Origin: DRQF01 sp964559135
Lineage (GTDB): Bacteria; Planctomycetota; GCA-002687715; DRQF01
Length of the DNA: 60,974 bases
Assembly (NCBI GenBank): GCA_964559135.1
Contig: CAZLGG010000011.1
Location: forward strand, 1-60,974
Reading direction: 5' to 3'
The notes beneath the pieces were generated by a model. The model worked only from the letters and a program-made list of their open reading frames with translations, had not been told where the DNA came from and did no database searches. This document shows positions 1 to 8,707 of the stretch, one piece after another (within the stretch, counting starts at the first letter, position 1; the number at the start of each line of letters is the position of its first letter). A program made the translations under genes and the position numbers.

Positions 1-1040
1 AGAGTGATGTCGAACCGGGTGGCGCCGATCGCTCGCCGAATGCCGATTTCTCGAGTTCTCTCGGTGACGGAGGCCAGCATGATGTTCAAAATGCCGATGC
101 CGCCCACCAGGAGCGTGATGCCCGCGAACACGGGCAACACGATGGAGAAGATCTGCTGGGTCTTGCGCTTGGACTCGAGGAGTTCGAGAGGCACGGTCAT
201 TTCGAAATCCTTCCGGGGGTGCAACCGGTTCAGAAGGGTTCGGAGACAGCGAGCCGCCACCAGGACTTGGTCGACATCGGCGACCTGGCAAACGATCTGG
301 TGCAGCTCGACGCGCGTGTTTTCGCTCTGGCCTTCCTCCGAGATGCGCTGCGTCAAGCCGAATCGGTCGACGACCGTCCGGAACGGAACGTAGACCTCGA
401 GACTTCGGTCGTCGATTCCCAAGACCGTCTGATTCGTGGAGCGGAAGGAGGCCTCCGGGAGGACGCCGACGACGCGGTAGAAGTCATTGCCAATCTTCAC
501 GTCGAGCTTCAGTGGGTCGCCCAGGTATCGAGCCTCTCGGATGAGCCCTTCTCGGACGACGCAGACGCGGCGTTGGTGCTCCTCATCGACGTTTTCAAGC
601 GTGCGCCCGAGAATCGGCTTGAAGTGAAACGTTTCGAAGTAGGCGGGGGTGACGCCCCGCACGTGGGCGTCCAGGCGGCGGCTCTTGAACCAGATCTTTT
701 CCTTCACGTCGTGGACGCCCAGAACCTTTTCGATGAAGGGAAGCGTGAGTCGCATCTGCTCCCGATCGCGAAATGTCAGGCCGTACTCGAGGACCCCGCT
801 TCCAGGGCTCTTGTCGGAGACCTTCTCTTCCGATGGGGGCTTCTTGGCGTTGATGATGATATTCCGGATGCCGAGCTCCCCGATCTGGGCCAGGAGCGCC
901 TCGCGGGCGCCTTCACCTGTGGAGACGATCGCCGTCACCGACGCGATGCCGCAGATGATGCCGAGGGCCGTGAGGAGACTTCGTAGCTTGTGCCGCCACA
1001 GGGACCGAAGTGCTTCCTGGACGAGTTCGCTGAGGATCAT
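1..1040 (-). CDS. MacB-type ABC transporter permease (FtsX domain), partial
   Basis: Inner-membrane permease of a MacB-like tripartite exporter. Translating the minus strand from the ATG at 1040 gives MILSELVQEALRSLWRHKLR, then LLTALGIICGIASVTAIVS, the usual MacB first membrane helix, followed by a periplasmic (MacB_PCD-like) domain. Near the left edge the frame reads LLVGGIGILNIMLASVTERT and then REIGIRRAIGAT, the conserved FtsX second-helix region. The gene runs off the window, so only about 346 residues are visible and the last two helices are missing. Its ATG overlaps the stop of the ATPase gene as ATGA (1037-1040), so the two are almost certainly translated together. Unlike E. coli MacB, ATPase and permease are separate polypeptides. 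The substrate cannot be read from sequence; peptides, lipids and macrolides are all known for the family. Confidence 0.93.
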   Translation of the reverse strand, partial: MILSELVQEALRSLWRHKLRSLLTALGIICGIASVTAIVSTGEGAREALLAQIGELGIRNIIINAKKPPSEEKVSDKSPGSGVLEYGLTFRDREQMRLTLPFIEKVLGVHDVKEKIWFKSRRLDAHVRGVTPAYFETFHFKPILGRTLENVDEEHQRRVCVVREGLIREARYLGDPLKLDVKIGNDFYRVVGVLPEASFRSTNQTVLGIDDRSLEVYVPFRTVVDRFGLTQRISEEGQSENTRVELHQIVCQVADVDQVLVAARCLRTLLNRLHPRKDFEMTVPLELLESKRKTQQIFSIVLPVFAGITLLVGGIGILNIMLASVTERTREIGIRRAIGATRFDIT

Positions 1041-1726
1041 GCGGACACGGCCTCGGTGAGGACTCCGTCGAGAATCGAAACCCGGCGCGGCGCGAGGGAT
1101 GCGACCTCCATGTCATGGGTGATGAGTACAAGGGTTGCGCCCTCGGCGTGGAGTTCTCCGAGGAGTTCCATGATGTCGACGGACGTCTTGGAATCGAGGT
1201 TTCCCGTGGGCTCGTCGGCGAGCACCACGTCGGGGGAGTTCGCGAGCGCTCGAGCGATGGCCGTGCGCTGCATTTCACCTCCCGAGAGTTGGTTGGGGCG
1301 ATGGCGGAGTCGATGACCGAGGCCCACGCGGTCGAGGAGTCGTCTCGCGGTGGCGGCGCGTTCGACCTTGCTCACCCGGGCGTAGAGGAGCGGGAGTTGC
1401 ACGTTCTCGAGAACCGTCAGGTGGGGGATGAGTTGGAAGGACTGGAAGACGAATCCGATGCGGTGATTCCTGATGTGCGAGAGCGCTGCGTCGTTCAGAT
1501 GGGAGACGTCGTCGCCCACGAATGAATAGCGGCCGCGCGAGGGTCGGTCGAGACAACCCAGGATGTTGAGAAGCGTGGACTTCCCCGAACCGGAAGGTCC
1601 CACGATGGAAACGAAGTCGCCCTTACGGACGACGAGGTCGATGCCCTTGAGCACGGAGACCCGCGTCTCCGCGTCGCCGTAGGACTTCTCCAACTCTTCG
1701 AGAGCGATGACGGGGGAGGAGTTCAC
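1037..1726 (-). CDS. MacB/LolD-type ABC transporter ATP-binding protein
   Basis: Cytoplasmic ATPase of 229 residues that powers the neighbouring permease. Motifs in order: Walker A GPSGSGKST at 43-51, Q-loop in GFVFQSFQL near 91-99, ABC signature LSGGE at 147-151, Walker B VVLADEPTGNLDS near 167-179, and the H-loop histidine in LITHD near 201-205. The EPTGNLDS stretch is typical of the MacB/LolD/FtsE branch. I chose the GTG at 1726 because it overlaps the adaptor stop as GTGA (1723-1726); the same frame is open further upstream, but that stretch is antisense to the adaptor gene and has no family resemblance. It lies between adaptor and permease in one operon. Confidence 0.95.
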   Translation of the reverse strand: MNSSPVIALEELEKSYGDAETRVSVLKGIDLVVRKGDFVSIVGPSGSGKSTLLNILGCLDRPSRGRYSFVGDDVSHLNDAALSHIRNHRIGFVFQSFQLIPHLTVLENVQLPLLYARVSKVERAATARRLLDRVGLGHRLRHRPNQLSGGEMQRTAIARALANSPDVVLADEPTGNLDSKTSVDIMELLGELHAEGATLVLITHDMEVASLAPRRVSILDGVLTEAVSA

Positions 1727-3273
1727 CGGGCCTTGTCCTTCGGTGCGGCCGGAGCGGCACCGGCGGGCGCGTTCTCCGGCTTGTTCTCGGGTTCGTCGTT
1801 GGGCGTGGGTTGAGACTCCTTGCCGATTTCCGGGTTGTAGAGGAGAACGCGGTCGCCGGGCTGGAGCCCGTCCTCGATGACGATGAAGTTGTCGTTGGAA
1901 AGCCCCACCTTCACCGCCCGTTTTTCGTGCTCGCCGCCCTCGACGGCCACATGGCAAAACGGCTTTCCTTCCTCGAAGAAGACGGCTTGAATGGGAACGT
2001 AGAGCGTGTCCTCCAAATCCGCGACGTGGATGACGGCTTTCGCGCTGACCCCCGGCTTCAGCTCCCGACCGCCGGATCCGTCCAACGTCACGAGGACGTC
2101 GAATTTCTTCACCGCGGCGCTGGACCCCGTACCCTGGCGGGAGGCGTTGGCGATCGTGGCGATCTTCGTGACGGTCCCCTCGAGGACGAGACCGGGATAG
2201 CTGTCCATCGTGACCCGAACGGTCTGTCCGACCTTGACCTTGTTGATGTCCGCCTCGTGGATCTGCAGTTTGACCTGCATGACACGGAGGTCCGGAATCG
2301 TGAAGATGGCGTTTCCGCCCCAGACTTCGCCGCCCACTTTGATGTTTTCTCGTGTCCAGGGATTCTTGGGGTCGCCGTAGAGGACGATTCCCGGAACGGG
2401 CGCTGTGAGGGTCATCTTCTCGATGCCCTCCTCGACGTCCTTCAGGTTCTTCTGAAGGCGCTTGAGATGCTTTCGGGCGCGGTTGAGGTTGACCTCCTTG
2501 CCACGCACCAGGTTGGAGGACCTCTTCTCGACCGTGCTCAGATTTCGCTGGGCGTCGCTCACTGCCGTCTTCTTGTCGCGCAACGTCATGGGAAGGGTGT
2601 AAGTGTCGTGCATCTCGAGATCGAGCTTCGAGCCCTCGAGCTCCACTTCCGCCCGCTCGAAAGCGATGCGGTCGTCCTCCAACTCCGTCTTCTTGATGAA
2701 CTTCTGAGTGAAGAGCGCCTTGGAGTCCTCGTACTTTTTCTTGGCCCGCGTGTATGTCGTCTCGGCGTTCTTGATGGCGATGCGGAGACGGCGTTTTTCC
2801 TTGGGGGCTTCTCCATCCCGATAGCGCTCGAGTTCGAGCTTGGCCTTTTCGAGGGCGATCTTGGCCTTCTCCATGTTGGCCTTGTTGTCGCCCCGCTGGA
2901 TCTCGAGTTCGGTCTCGGCCGTCTTCACCTGGGCCTCGGCCTGTGTGATTTCCGTCTCCAACTGCTCCTTGCGCTCGAGAATCTGCTTTTTGTCCATTTC
3001 GCAGAGGACGTCGCCCTCCTTCACGCGTTTGCCCTCCTCGATGATGGAGGTGATCTTCCCCTGCCAACGCGCGGTGTAGTTGACCTTGACGGAGTCCTTG
3101 GCGAGCAGGGTGCCGTTCTCCGTGAGCGTGATGCTCAGTGCGCCCCTACGGACCTCCCACAGTCCCGCCTTGTCGTCGATGGAACTGCTGGATGCGGAAC
3201 TGTTTCCCCAATGGAGAAACGCCCATCCTCCAGTCGTAAGGAGAACTAGGCCCGCGACGATGAACTTGATCAT
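1723..3273 (-). CDS. Efflux periplasmic adaptor (HlyD/MacA family)
   Basis: Membrane-fusion protein of 516 residues that bridges the inner-membrane transporter and the outer membrane factor. An N-terminal membrane anchor (MIKFIVAGLVLLTTGGWAF) is followed by a split lipoyl/barrel-sandwich region, a long charged coiled-coil hairpin from about 95 to 290, the second lipoyl half (TAPVPGIVLYGDP) and beta-barrel domains (VKVGQTVRVTMDSYPG). The C-terminus is a Pro/Ala/Glu-rich tail. The ATG at 3273 has AAGGGA about 8 bases upstream; a GTG at 3300 in the same frame lies inside the end of the preceding gene and looks less likely. The coiled coil is long compared with E. coli MacA, which may reflect a wider periplasmic span or a different TolC contact. 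Confidence 0.93.
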   Translation of the reverse strand: MIKFIVAGLVLLTTGGWAFLHWGNSSASSSSIDDKAGLWEVRRGALSITLTENGTLLAKDSVKVNYTARWQGKITSIIEEGKRVKEGDVLCEMDKKQILERKEQLETEITQAEAQVKTAETELEIQRGDNKANMEKAKIALEKAKLELERYRDGEAPKEKRRLRIAIKNAETTYTRAKKKYEDSKALFTQKFIKKTELEDDRIAFERAEVELEGSKLDLEMHDTYTLPMTLRDKKTAVSDAQRNLSTVEKRSSNLVRGKEVNLNRARKHLKRLQKNLKDVEEGIEKMTLTAPVPGIVLYGDPKNPWTRENIKVGGEVWGGNAIFTIPDLRVMQVKLQIHEADINKVKVGQTVRVTMDSYPGLVLEGTVTKIATIANASRQGTGSSAAVKKFDVLVTLDGSGGRELKPGVSAKAVIHVADLEDTLYVPIQAVFFEEGKPFCHVAVEGGEHEKRAVKVGLSNDNFIVIEDGLQPGDRVLLYNPEIGKESQPTPNDEPENKPENAPAGAAPAAPKDKAR

Positions 3274-3290
3274 GGTGGGGATTTCCCTTG

Positions 3291-4889
3291 CTACCGCCAC
3301 TTGCCGTTGTCGTCGATGAACAGGAGACCCAGGTTCCGAAGGAGCCTCAGTCGGCCTATGAAGTGCTGAACCTGCAAGCTGATGAGTGCGTTTTTCGCAT
3401 CGGTGAGAGACTGTCGCGCATCCAGAAGGTCGCGGTTGTCGACTTCTCCCGCTTCGTACCGAATGCGAGTCACCGCGACGGCGCGCTCTTCTTGGCTGAT
3501 CTGGCCCTTCTGGAGTTCGATGCGATCCTCGATGGATCGGAGGTCGCGCAACTGGGCGCGGATGTCGAGTTCCAGGCGGTCCAAGGTCTCCGAGAAACTT
3601 CGTTGCGCCTGGACGTAGCTGATACGCGCGGAGATGTAGGAATTACGCTCCGCCTTCCTCTGGAGAGGGATGGTGAGACTCAGCCCCGCCGTGTAGCTCC
3701 AGACGTCCGGAAGAGCGCCGGGGATGCTGCCGCCCGCCCCGCCGAGGTTGTAGGACGCCGTGAGATTGAGATCGGGCAGGAATGCGTCTTCGGCGATTCG
3801 GAGACTGCGCGCCGAATCCTCCAATTGCTCCTCCTGAGTGCGAATGTCCAATCGATTCACGCGGGCGGCCTCGACGGCGGAATCCCAGTCGAGGCGCACC
3901 GGATCGAACGGAGGCTTCTCGTCGATGATCCTGATGCTTCGAGTCGTGGGGAGGCCGAGGAGGATCTTGAACTCGTCCTTGGCCCGCTCGTAGGAGGCAG
4001 CCGCGGAGATGAGCGCGTTCTCGGCCACGTTTTCCTGGCGCTGGGCGAGGAAAACCGCCTGGTCGTCCGCGCGTTCGACGCTGCGGAGGGCGAGGGCCTT
4101 CTTGCGATCGAAGACGGCTTGGTCGTAGCGGTCCTGCTGGTTTTTCAGCGTGGTCTTCTGAGTCACGAGATCGAAGAATCGACTGGCGACGTCGATGCTG
4201 AAGTCCTCGCGAAAGAGCTCGAAGTTGCGAATGGCGTAGACCAGGTTGCGCTGGGCCTGAGTGAGCGCTTCGTGGGAGACGAGGTAGCCGCCTCCCCGCA
4301 AGATGGGCTGTGTGTAATTCACGCCGACGCTGCCGTTGAAGCTCTCCCCTCCGGTGGCCTTGCCTCCCTCGGGCCACAGGCCTGCGAGGGAAGTCGTCAA
4401 CGAGAGGCTGCCGCCGGCGGGAAGGATCTGGCTGATCGAAAACGAGGTGTTGCCCGCGTGGCTCCCTACGGCGTCCTCCGCGTCGGAGAGGAGATACCCG
4501 AGCGTCCCGGAAAGCTGAGGAGAGAAGTTGAACCGGGTGAGCGTGTAGGAGAGTCCGGAAAGATAGAGGCTCTCCTCTCGGGCGAGGTAGTCCCTGTTCT
4601 GACGCACCGCAATGGCCAGGGCCTTGGTGAGGTCGAGGACGAGAGGTCCCTCGTCCGGCTGTGTTTCTCGGGACGGCTTCTCCCCGCGGACTTCCCGACC
4701 TTCCCCTGCGACGATCTTCGGCTGGAGGAGATCCTTCTCGCGCCACCCCAACACCTCATCGGTCCTCCGGTCGAGAAGGGGGTAGACCTCCTCGTCCGCA
4801 TCGTCGTCCCAAGACTTCGTCCCACAGGAGAGGAGGAGGACGAGGAGGAGAGGAAAAACGAGAGCGACCGCGTGGCAGCGTCGAGACAT
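3291..4889 (-). CDS. TolC-family outer membrane factor, lipoprotein type
   Basis: Outer-membrane exit duct of the tripartite exporter, 532 residues. The start at 4889 gives MSRRCHAVALVFPLLLVLLL followed by SCG, a lipoprotein signal peptide with lipobox LLSC, and GGAAGGG lies just upstream. The body contains the two OEP repeats of long helices and beta strands, for example VNYTQPILRGGGYLVSHEAL and later LSLTIPLQRKAERNSYISAR. Lipidated outer membrane factors are known (NodT/OprM type). It is the first gene of the minus-strand operon, 17 bases before the adaptor. The 269-base gap to recA must hold its promoter, but I could not pick one confidently. Confidence 0.92.
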   Translation of the reverse strand: MSRRCHAVALVFPLLLVLLLSCGTKSWDDDADEEVYPLLDRRTDEVLGWREKDLLQPKIVAGEGREVRGEKPSRETQPDEGPLVLDLTKALAIAVRQNRDYLAREESLYLSGLSYTLTRFNFSPQLSGTLGYLLSDAEDAVGSHAGNTSFSISQILPAGGSLSLTTSLAGLWPEGGKATGGESFNGSVGVNYTQPILRGGGYLVSHEALTQAQRNLVYAIRNFELFREDFSIDVASRFFDLVTQKTTLKNQQDRYDQAVFDRKKALALRSVERADDQAVFLAQRQENVAENALISAAASYERAKDEFKILLGLPTTRSIRIIDEKPPFDPVRLDWDSAVEAARVNRLDIRTQEEQLEDSARSLRIAEDAFLPDLNLTASYNLGGAGGSIPGALPDVWSYTAGLSLTIPLQRKAERNSYISARISYVQAQRSFSETLDRLELDIRAQLRDLRSIEDRIELQKGQISQEERAVAVTRIRYEAGEVDNRDLLDARQSLTDAKNALISLQVQHFIGRLRLLRNLGLLFIDDNGKWR

Positions 4890-5015
4890 TGGGGGGCCCT
4901 TCCGAGTTCGTTTCGCACCCACGGAGACGACGAATTCCATGAGATGTTGTACCCCAAAATCCGGTTTTTTCTTCCGACTTGGAGCCTTCCGCTCCGAGAG
5001 GCGCCACGCATTTCG

Positions 5016-5027
5016 CCGAAATTTCGG
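5016..5027. promoter_or_regulatory. Perfect 12-bp palindrome upstream of recA (possible operator)
   Basis: CCGAAATTTCGG is a perfect palindrome 132 bases before the recA start. With the preceding bases the stretch reads TTTCGCCGAAATTTCGG, three alternating copies of the CGAAA half-site. recA is commonly SOS-controlled and LexA sites differ between phyla, so this is a candidate operator. It also sits in the intergenic region of the divergent efflux operon, so it could serve that side. The link to LexA is inference. Confidence 0.3.
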
Positions 5028-5158
5028 TCCGCCCGCCCTCCTGGCGACGTCCGTATCGTGGGGCCGCCGTGCGGTCCCCCCGCGGACATAGCATGGGCCG
5101 GGCCGTCGCCTCGACAGACGGCGTCCCATGGACCAGTCAAATGAGAAAGGGGCCGATC

Positions 5159-6301
5159 ATGGCGTCAAAATCCTCCAAGAACAGCAAGACCATGGGTGAG
5201 CGCCCCACGGACGACAAATCGCGGGATCGCGCTCTCGAGTTCACCCTTCAGCAGATCGAGAAGCAGTTCGGCAAGGGCGCCATCATGCGCTTGGGCGCCG
5301 GCCAGCTGACGGAGATCTCATGCATTTCCACCGGTGCCATCTCGCTGGACCTGGCTTCGGGGGGCGGTCTGCCCCGAGGGCGGATCGTCGAAATCTATGG
5401 TCCGGAATCGTCGGGCAAGACCACGCTCACGCTCCACGTCGTGGCCAACGCCCAGAAGGAAGGAGGCGTCTGCGCTTTCATCGATGCGGAGCATGCCCTC
5501 GACCCCCAATACGCCAAGAAGTTGGGCGTGGACATCGACAACCTCCTCATTTCGCAGCCCGACACGGGAGAGCAGGCTTTGGAGATCACCGAGACTTTGG
5601 TGCGAAGCAATGCCGTGGACGTCATCGTGATCGACTCGGTGGCCGCCCTCGTTCCCCGGGCGGAGATCGAGGGGGAGATGGGCGACAGCCACGTGGGACT
5701 CCAAGCCCGACTCATGTCCCAAGCCTTGCGGAAACTCACCGGCATCGTTTCGAAGAGCAACACCTGCGTCATCTTCATCAATCAGATCCGCGAGAAAGTG
5801 GGGGTGATGTTCGGCAGCCCCGAAACCACCTCCGGTGGTCGTGCTCTCAAGTTCTACGCATCGATGCGCCTGGATATCCGCCGTATCGGGCGGATTACGG
5901 ACCGAGATGCCGTGGTGGGGAATCGCACCAAGGTGACGGTCGTGAAGAACAAGATTGCGCCGCCTTTCCGGGTGGTGGAGTTCGACATCATGTTCAACGA
6001 GGGGATTTCCCTGACCGGGGACCTGCTCGACCTCTCCGTGCGTGAGAACATCGTGGACAAGAGTGGGTCCTGGTACTGCTACGGCGATCAGAGGTTGGGG
6101 CAGGGCCGTGAGCGGGCCAAGGCTTTCCTCAAGGAGAATCCTCCTCTCATCGAGGAATTGCGGGAAAAGATCTTGAATAAATTGGACCCCCGACGCCAGA
6201 AAAAGACCGAAGACGGCAAGGCCGAAGCCCAGGCCAAGACGGCTCCGGCCTCCGCGGGAAAGACGTCTGCGAAGACCGCCCGAGCAGGGGCTCGTGGCTG
6301 A
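5159..6301 (+). CDS. recA: Recombinase RecA
   Basis: DNA-dependent ATPase that forms the presynaptic filament in homologous recombination and promotes LexA self-cleavage; 380 residues. Visible features: Walker A GPESSGKTT at 81-89, the FIDAEHALDP segment, Walker B VIVIDSVAAL, loop L1 (EGEMGDSHVG), the FINQIREKVGVMFGSPE block leading into loop L2, and the RAKAFLKENP region near the C-terminus. The tail is Lys/Ala/Glu-rich rather than purely acidic. The start ATG at 5159 is preceded by GAGAAAGGGG at good spacing; an in-frame ATG at 5141 lies within that ribosome-binding site. It is transcribed divergently from the efflux operon. Confidence 0.99.
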   Translation: MASKSSKNSKTMGERPTDDKSRDRALEFTLQQIEKQFGKGAIMRLGAGQLTEISCISTGAISLDLASGGGLPRGRIVEIYGPESSGKTTLTLHVVANAQKEGGVCAFIDAEHALDPQYAKKLGVDIDNLLISQPDTGEQALEITETLVRSNAVDVIVIDSVAALVPRAEIEGEMGDSHVGLQARLMSQALRKLTGIVSKSNTCVIFINQIREKVGVMFGSPETTSGGRALKFYASMRLDIRRIGRITDRDAVVGNRTKVTVVKNKIAPPFRVVEFDIMFNEGISLTGDLLDLSVRENIVDKSGSWYCYGDQRLGQGRERAKAFLKENPPLIEELREKILNKLDPRRQKKTEDGKAEAQAKTAPASAGKTSAKTARAGARG

Positions 6302-6354
6302 TCCACGGACCGGGGAGGCGCCGCAGCGCCGGCCCACGCCCCGTCCGGACCCTG

Positions 6355-6383
6355 TTGCGTCCAGGCGGGCTGCGCCGTAGAAT
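6355..6383 (+). promoter_or_regulatory. Candidate sigma-70-type promoter for rpmF-plsX-fab
   Basis: TTGCGT (6355-6360) and TAGAAT (6378-6383) are separated by 17 bases in the gap between recA and rpmF. The -10 box matches five of six consensus bases, while the -35 box matches three. The position, about 90 bases before rpmF, would suit transcription of the ribosomal protein and fatty acid genes. Confidence 0.4.
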
Positions 6384-6474
6384 GAGCCTCCCACACTGGG
6401 GATTCATTATTTAAGTCGTTCGAATAAAAGGGCTTACGGCGCTGACGTCGTGGGCTCGAGCGGAGATTTATGCC

Positions 6475-6660
6475 ATGGCGGTTCCCAAGAGAAGGACCTC
6501 CAAGTACCGGAAGAACATTCGCCGGTCTCATCATCACATCGAGCCCAAGGCCATGATTCGTTGCGGGAACTGTTCGCACGCCGTCATTCCTCACCGAGTG
6601 TGCCCGAACTGCGGCTACTATCGCGGTCGAAACGTGCTCCATCTGGACCTGTTCGACTGA
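6475..6660 (+). CDS. rpmF: 50S ribosomal protein L32
   Basis: A 61-residue zinc-ribbon protein of the large ribosomal subunit. The N-terminus MAVPKRRTSKYRKNIRRSHH is typical of L32. The four zinc ligands are all present (C30, C33, C43, C46, in CGNC and CPNC), so this is the zinc-binding C+ form. It is followed 4 bases later by plsX; an rpmF-plsX-fab order is widely conserved and couples ribosome and membrane synthesis. Confidence 0.98.
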   Translation: MAVPKRRTSKYRKNIRRSHHHIEPKAMIRCGNCSHAVIPHRVCPNCGYYRGRNVLHLDLFD

Positions 6661-6664
6661 TCCC

Positions 6665-7678
6665 ATGAAAGTTGCACTGGATGCGATGGGCGGAGACCGG
6701 GCTCCCAAGGAATGCGTGCAAGGCGCGCTTCGGGCCCTGTCGGAGAGTCCTCAGCTCCTCGTGGCCCTCGTCGGCCTGGAGGACACGATCCGTGAGGAGC
6801 TGGACGGCGAATCGTACGACGCCGAACGCCTCGAAATCGTCCCGGCGACTCAGGTCGTCGCGTCGGATGAACGCCCGGCCGATGCTCTTCGCAAAAAGCG
6901 TGACAGCAGCATCGTCCGCGCGTTCACCTTGGTTCGAGAGGGTGGGGCGGACGCCGTGGTCAGCGCCGGAAATACGGGGGCCGTCGTCGGCGCCGCCACC
7001 GTCTTGTGGAAACTCGTCCCCGGGGTGAGGCGGGCAGGCATCGCCGTCGCTCTGGGCACCCAATCCCATCACACCGTTCTCATCGACGTCGGCGCGAACA
7101 TCTACTGCAAACCCCAACACCTCGTCCACTACGGCCTCATGGCGTCTGTCTATGCCGAGCGCGTGTTGGGGACCGAGAATCCCCGCGTGGCTCTTTTGAA
7201 CATCGGGTCCGAAGAGGGCAAGGGAAACGAGCTGATCAAGGAGACGCAGCGTCTTTTCGCCGAGGCGCCCTTCAACTACGTCGGTCACGCGGAAGGCAAT
7301 GACGTCTTCTCCGAGCTGGCCGATGTCATCGTCTGCGAGGGATTCGTGGGCAACGTGGTCCTCAAGGTGGCGGAGGGGCTTTCCGAAAGGATGCACCGTC
7401 AATTCGACGCCGTGATGAGCAGCGCGACCTTCGGCCGGGAAAACCCGGAATCCGTCGAGGTCCTCCGCGAATTCCGCCGCAGGACGGACTACGCGGAAAT
7501 CGGCGGCGCTGCTCTTCTCGGAGTGAACGGCACCTGCCTGATCGCCCATGGCCGTTCGGATCGGAGAGCCATCAGCAACGCGCTTCAGTTGGCCCACCGC
7601 TTCGCCAAGGCTCAAGTCGTCGATGTCATCACGGAAGGCGTGGAAAACGCTCGAGGCGCTCTGCACCGCGAGAGCTGA
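6665..7678 (+). CDS. plsX: Phosphate acyltransferase PlsX
   Basis: Converts acyl-ACP and phosphate to acyl-phosphate, the donor for PlsY in phospholipid synthesis; a peripheral membrane enzyme. The 337-residue protein begins with the family hallmark MKVALDAMGGDRAP and contains DAVVSAGNTGAVVGAA, the LIDVGANIYCKP stretch and NIGSEEGKGNELIKET, all typical of PlsX, at full family length. Its start is 4 bases after the rpmF stop and fabH follows 13 bases later, so it belongs to the fatty acid operon. Confidence 0.98.
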   Translation: MKVALDAMGGDRAPKECVQGALRALSESPQLLVALVGLEDTIREELDGESYDAERLEIVPATQVVASDERPADALRKKRDSSIVRAFTLVREGGADAVVSAGNTGAVVGAATVLWKLVPGVRRAGIAVALGTQSHHTVLIDVGANIYCKPQHLVHYGLMASVYAERVLGTENPRVALLNIGSEEGKGNELIKETQRLFAEAPFNYVGHAEGNDVFSELADVIVCEGFVGNVVLKVAEGLSERMHRQFDAVMSSATFGRENPESVEVLREFRRRTDYAEIGGAALLGVNGTCLIAHGRSDRRAISNALQLAHRFAKAQVVDVITEGVENARGALHRES

Positions 7679-7691
7679 CAGGGAGATTGGA

Positions 7692-8681
7692 ATGAATCAG
7701 CTACGCACCGTAGGGGTGGCCGGGACCGGTCATTACGTGCCGGAGAGAGTGCTCTCGAATCACGATTTGGAGGGCATGGTCGAAACCTCCGACGAGTGGA
7801 TTTTCACGCGGACGGGCATGCGGGAACGCCGCATCGCCGGCGAGGATCAAGCCTGCTCGGATCTCTGCTACGAGGCGGCACGGCAAGCCCTCCAGGATGC
7901 GGGCATGGCGCCGGAGGAACTCCAACTCATCGTCGTGGCGACCGTGACTCCGGACCAATTGCTTCCGTCGACCGCCGCTTTTCTCCAGGAGAAGCTGGGC
8001 GCTTGGAACGCGGGCGGCTGGGACATCAACAACGCATGCACGGGATTCCTCTCCGCGCTTTCGACCGCATATGGGATGATCGCCTCCGGCAGCGTGGACA
8101 ACGCTCTGATTCTGGGCGCGGAGGTGCTTTCGCGAATCATCAATTACCAGGACCGCGCCTCTTGCATTCTCTTCGGCGACGGTGCGGGCGCCATGGTCCT
8201 CAAGGCGGATCACCCTCGAGGACAGATCATCTTCAATACCACGGGAATGGACGGGTCACAGTGGGACGCCATCCAGCGCTCCGCGGGTGGGAGTCGCCGT
8301 CCGATCGACCACGAGGTTTTGGAGACCAAAAAACACCTCATGACTCTCAAGGGCAACGAGGTCTTCCGATTCGCCGTCGCGAAGTTTCGAAGCTTGGTGA
8401 CCGAGTCCCTCGAGGCGACGGGGCACACCCCCAGAGACATAGGCATGGTGGTTCCGCACCAGGTCAACATCCGTATCATCGATTCGGCCATGAAGAAGCT
8501 GGACATCGACCCGGACCGTATCTACGTCAATCTGGATCGCTACGGCAACACGTCGGCGGCGTCGATTCCCATCGCCTTCGATGAGGTGCGCGGAAAGGGA
8601 CTCCTGAAAGAGGGCGATCTCGTCAGCTTCGTCGCATTCGGGGCCGGACTCTCCTGGGGTTCCGCTCTTTTGCGCTGGTAG
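7692..8681 (+). CDS. fabH: 3-oxoacyl-ACP synthase III (KAS III)
   Basis: Starts fatty acid chains by condensing an acyl-CoA with malonyl-ACP; 329 residues. The Cys-His-Asn triad is intact: C116 in DINNACTGF, H256 in VPHQVN and N286 in RYGNTSAAS. The start ATG at 7692 follows GGGAGATTGGA. It sits between plsX and fabD in the usual order. The primer specificity (straight or branched) cannot be told from the sequence alone. Confidence 0.98.
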   Translation: MNQLRTVGVAGTGHYVPERVLSNHDLEGMVETSDEWIFTRTGMRERRIAGEDQACSDLCYEAARQALQDAGMAPEELQLIVVATVTPDQLLPSTAAFLQEKLGAWNAGGWDINNACTGFLSALSTAYGMIASGSVDNALILGAEVLSRIINYQDRASCILFGDGAGAMVLKADHPRGQIIFNTTGMDGSQWDAIQRSAGGSRRPIDHEVLETKKHLMTLKGNEVFRFAVAKFRSLVTESLEATGHTPRDIGMVVPHQVNIRIIDSAMKKLDIDPDRIYVNLDRYGNTSAASIPIAFDEVRGKGLLKEGDLVSFVAFGAGLSWGSALLRW

Positions 8682-8707
8682 TTCGTCGGGTCCGGAGAAC
8701 GAAACTC

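Noticed and set aside
219..986. A 255-residue plus-strand open frame over the left end
   Set aside because: The minus strand here encodes an unmistakable MacB permease with FtsX motifs; the plus frame is an antisense shadow with no family features.
3288..5144. A 618-residue plus-strand open frame
   Set aside because: It is antisense to the lipoprotein TolC-like gene, which has a lipobox, a ribosome-binding site and family motifs.
6309..6345. GC-rich inverted repeat GGCGC/GCGCC after recA, tested as a terminator
   Set aside because: Only a 5-bp core stem and no T-run; such pairs are common in DNA of this composition.
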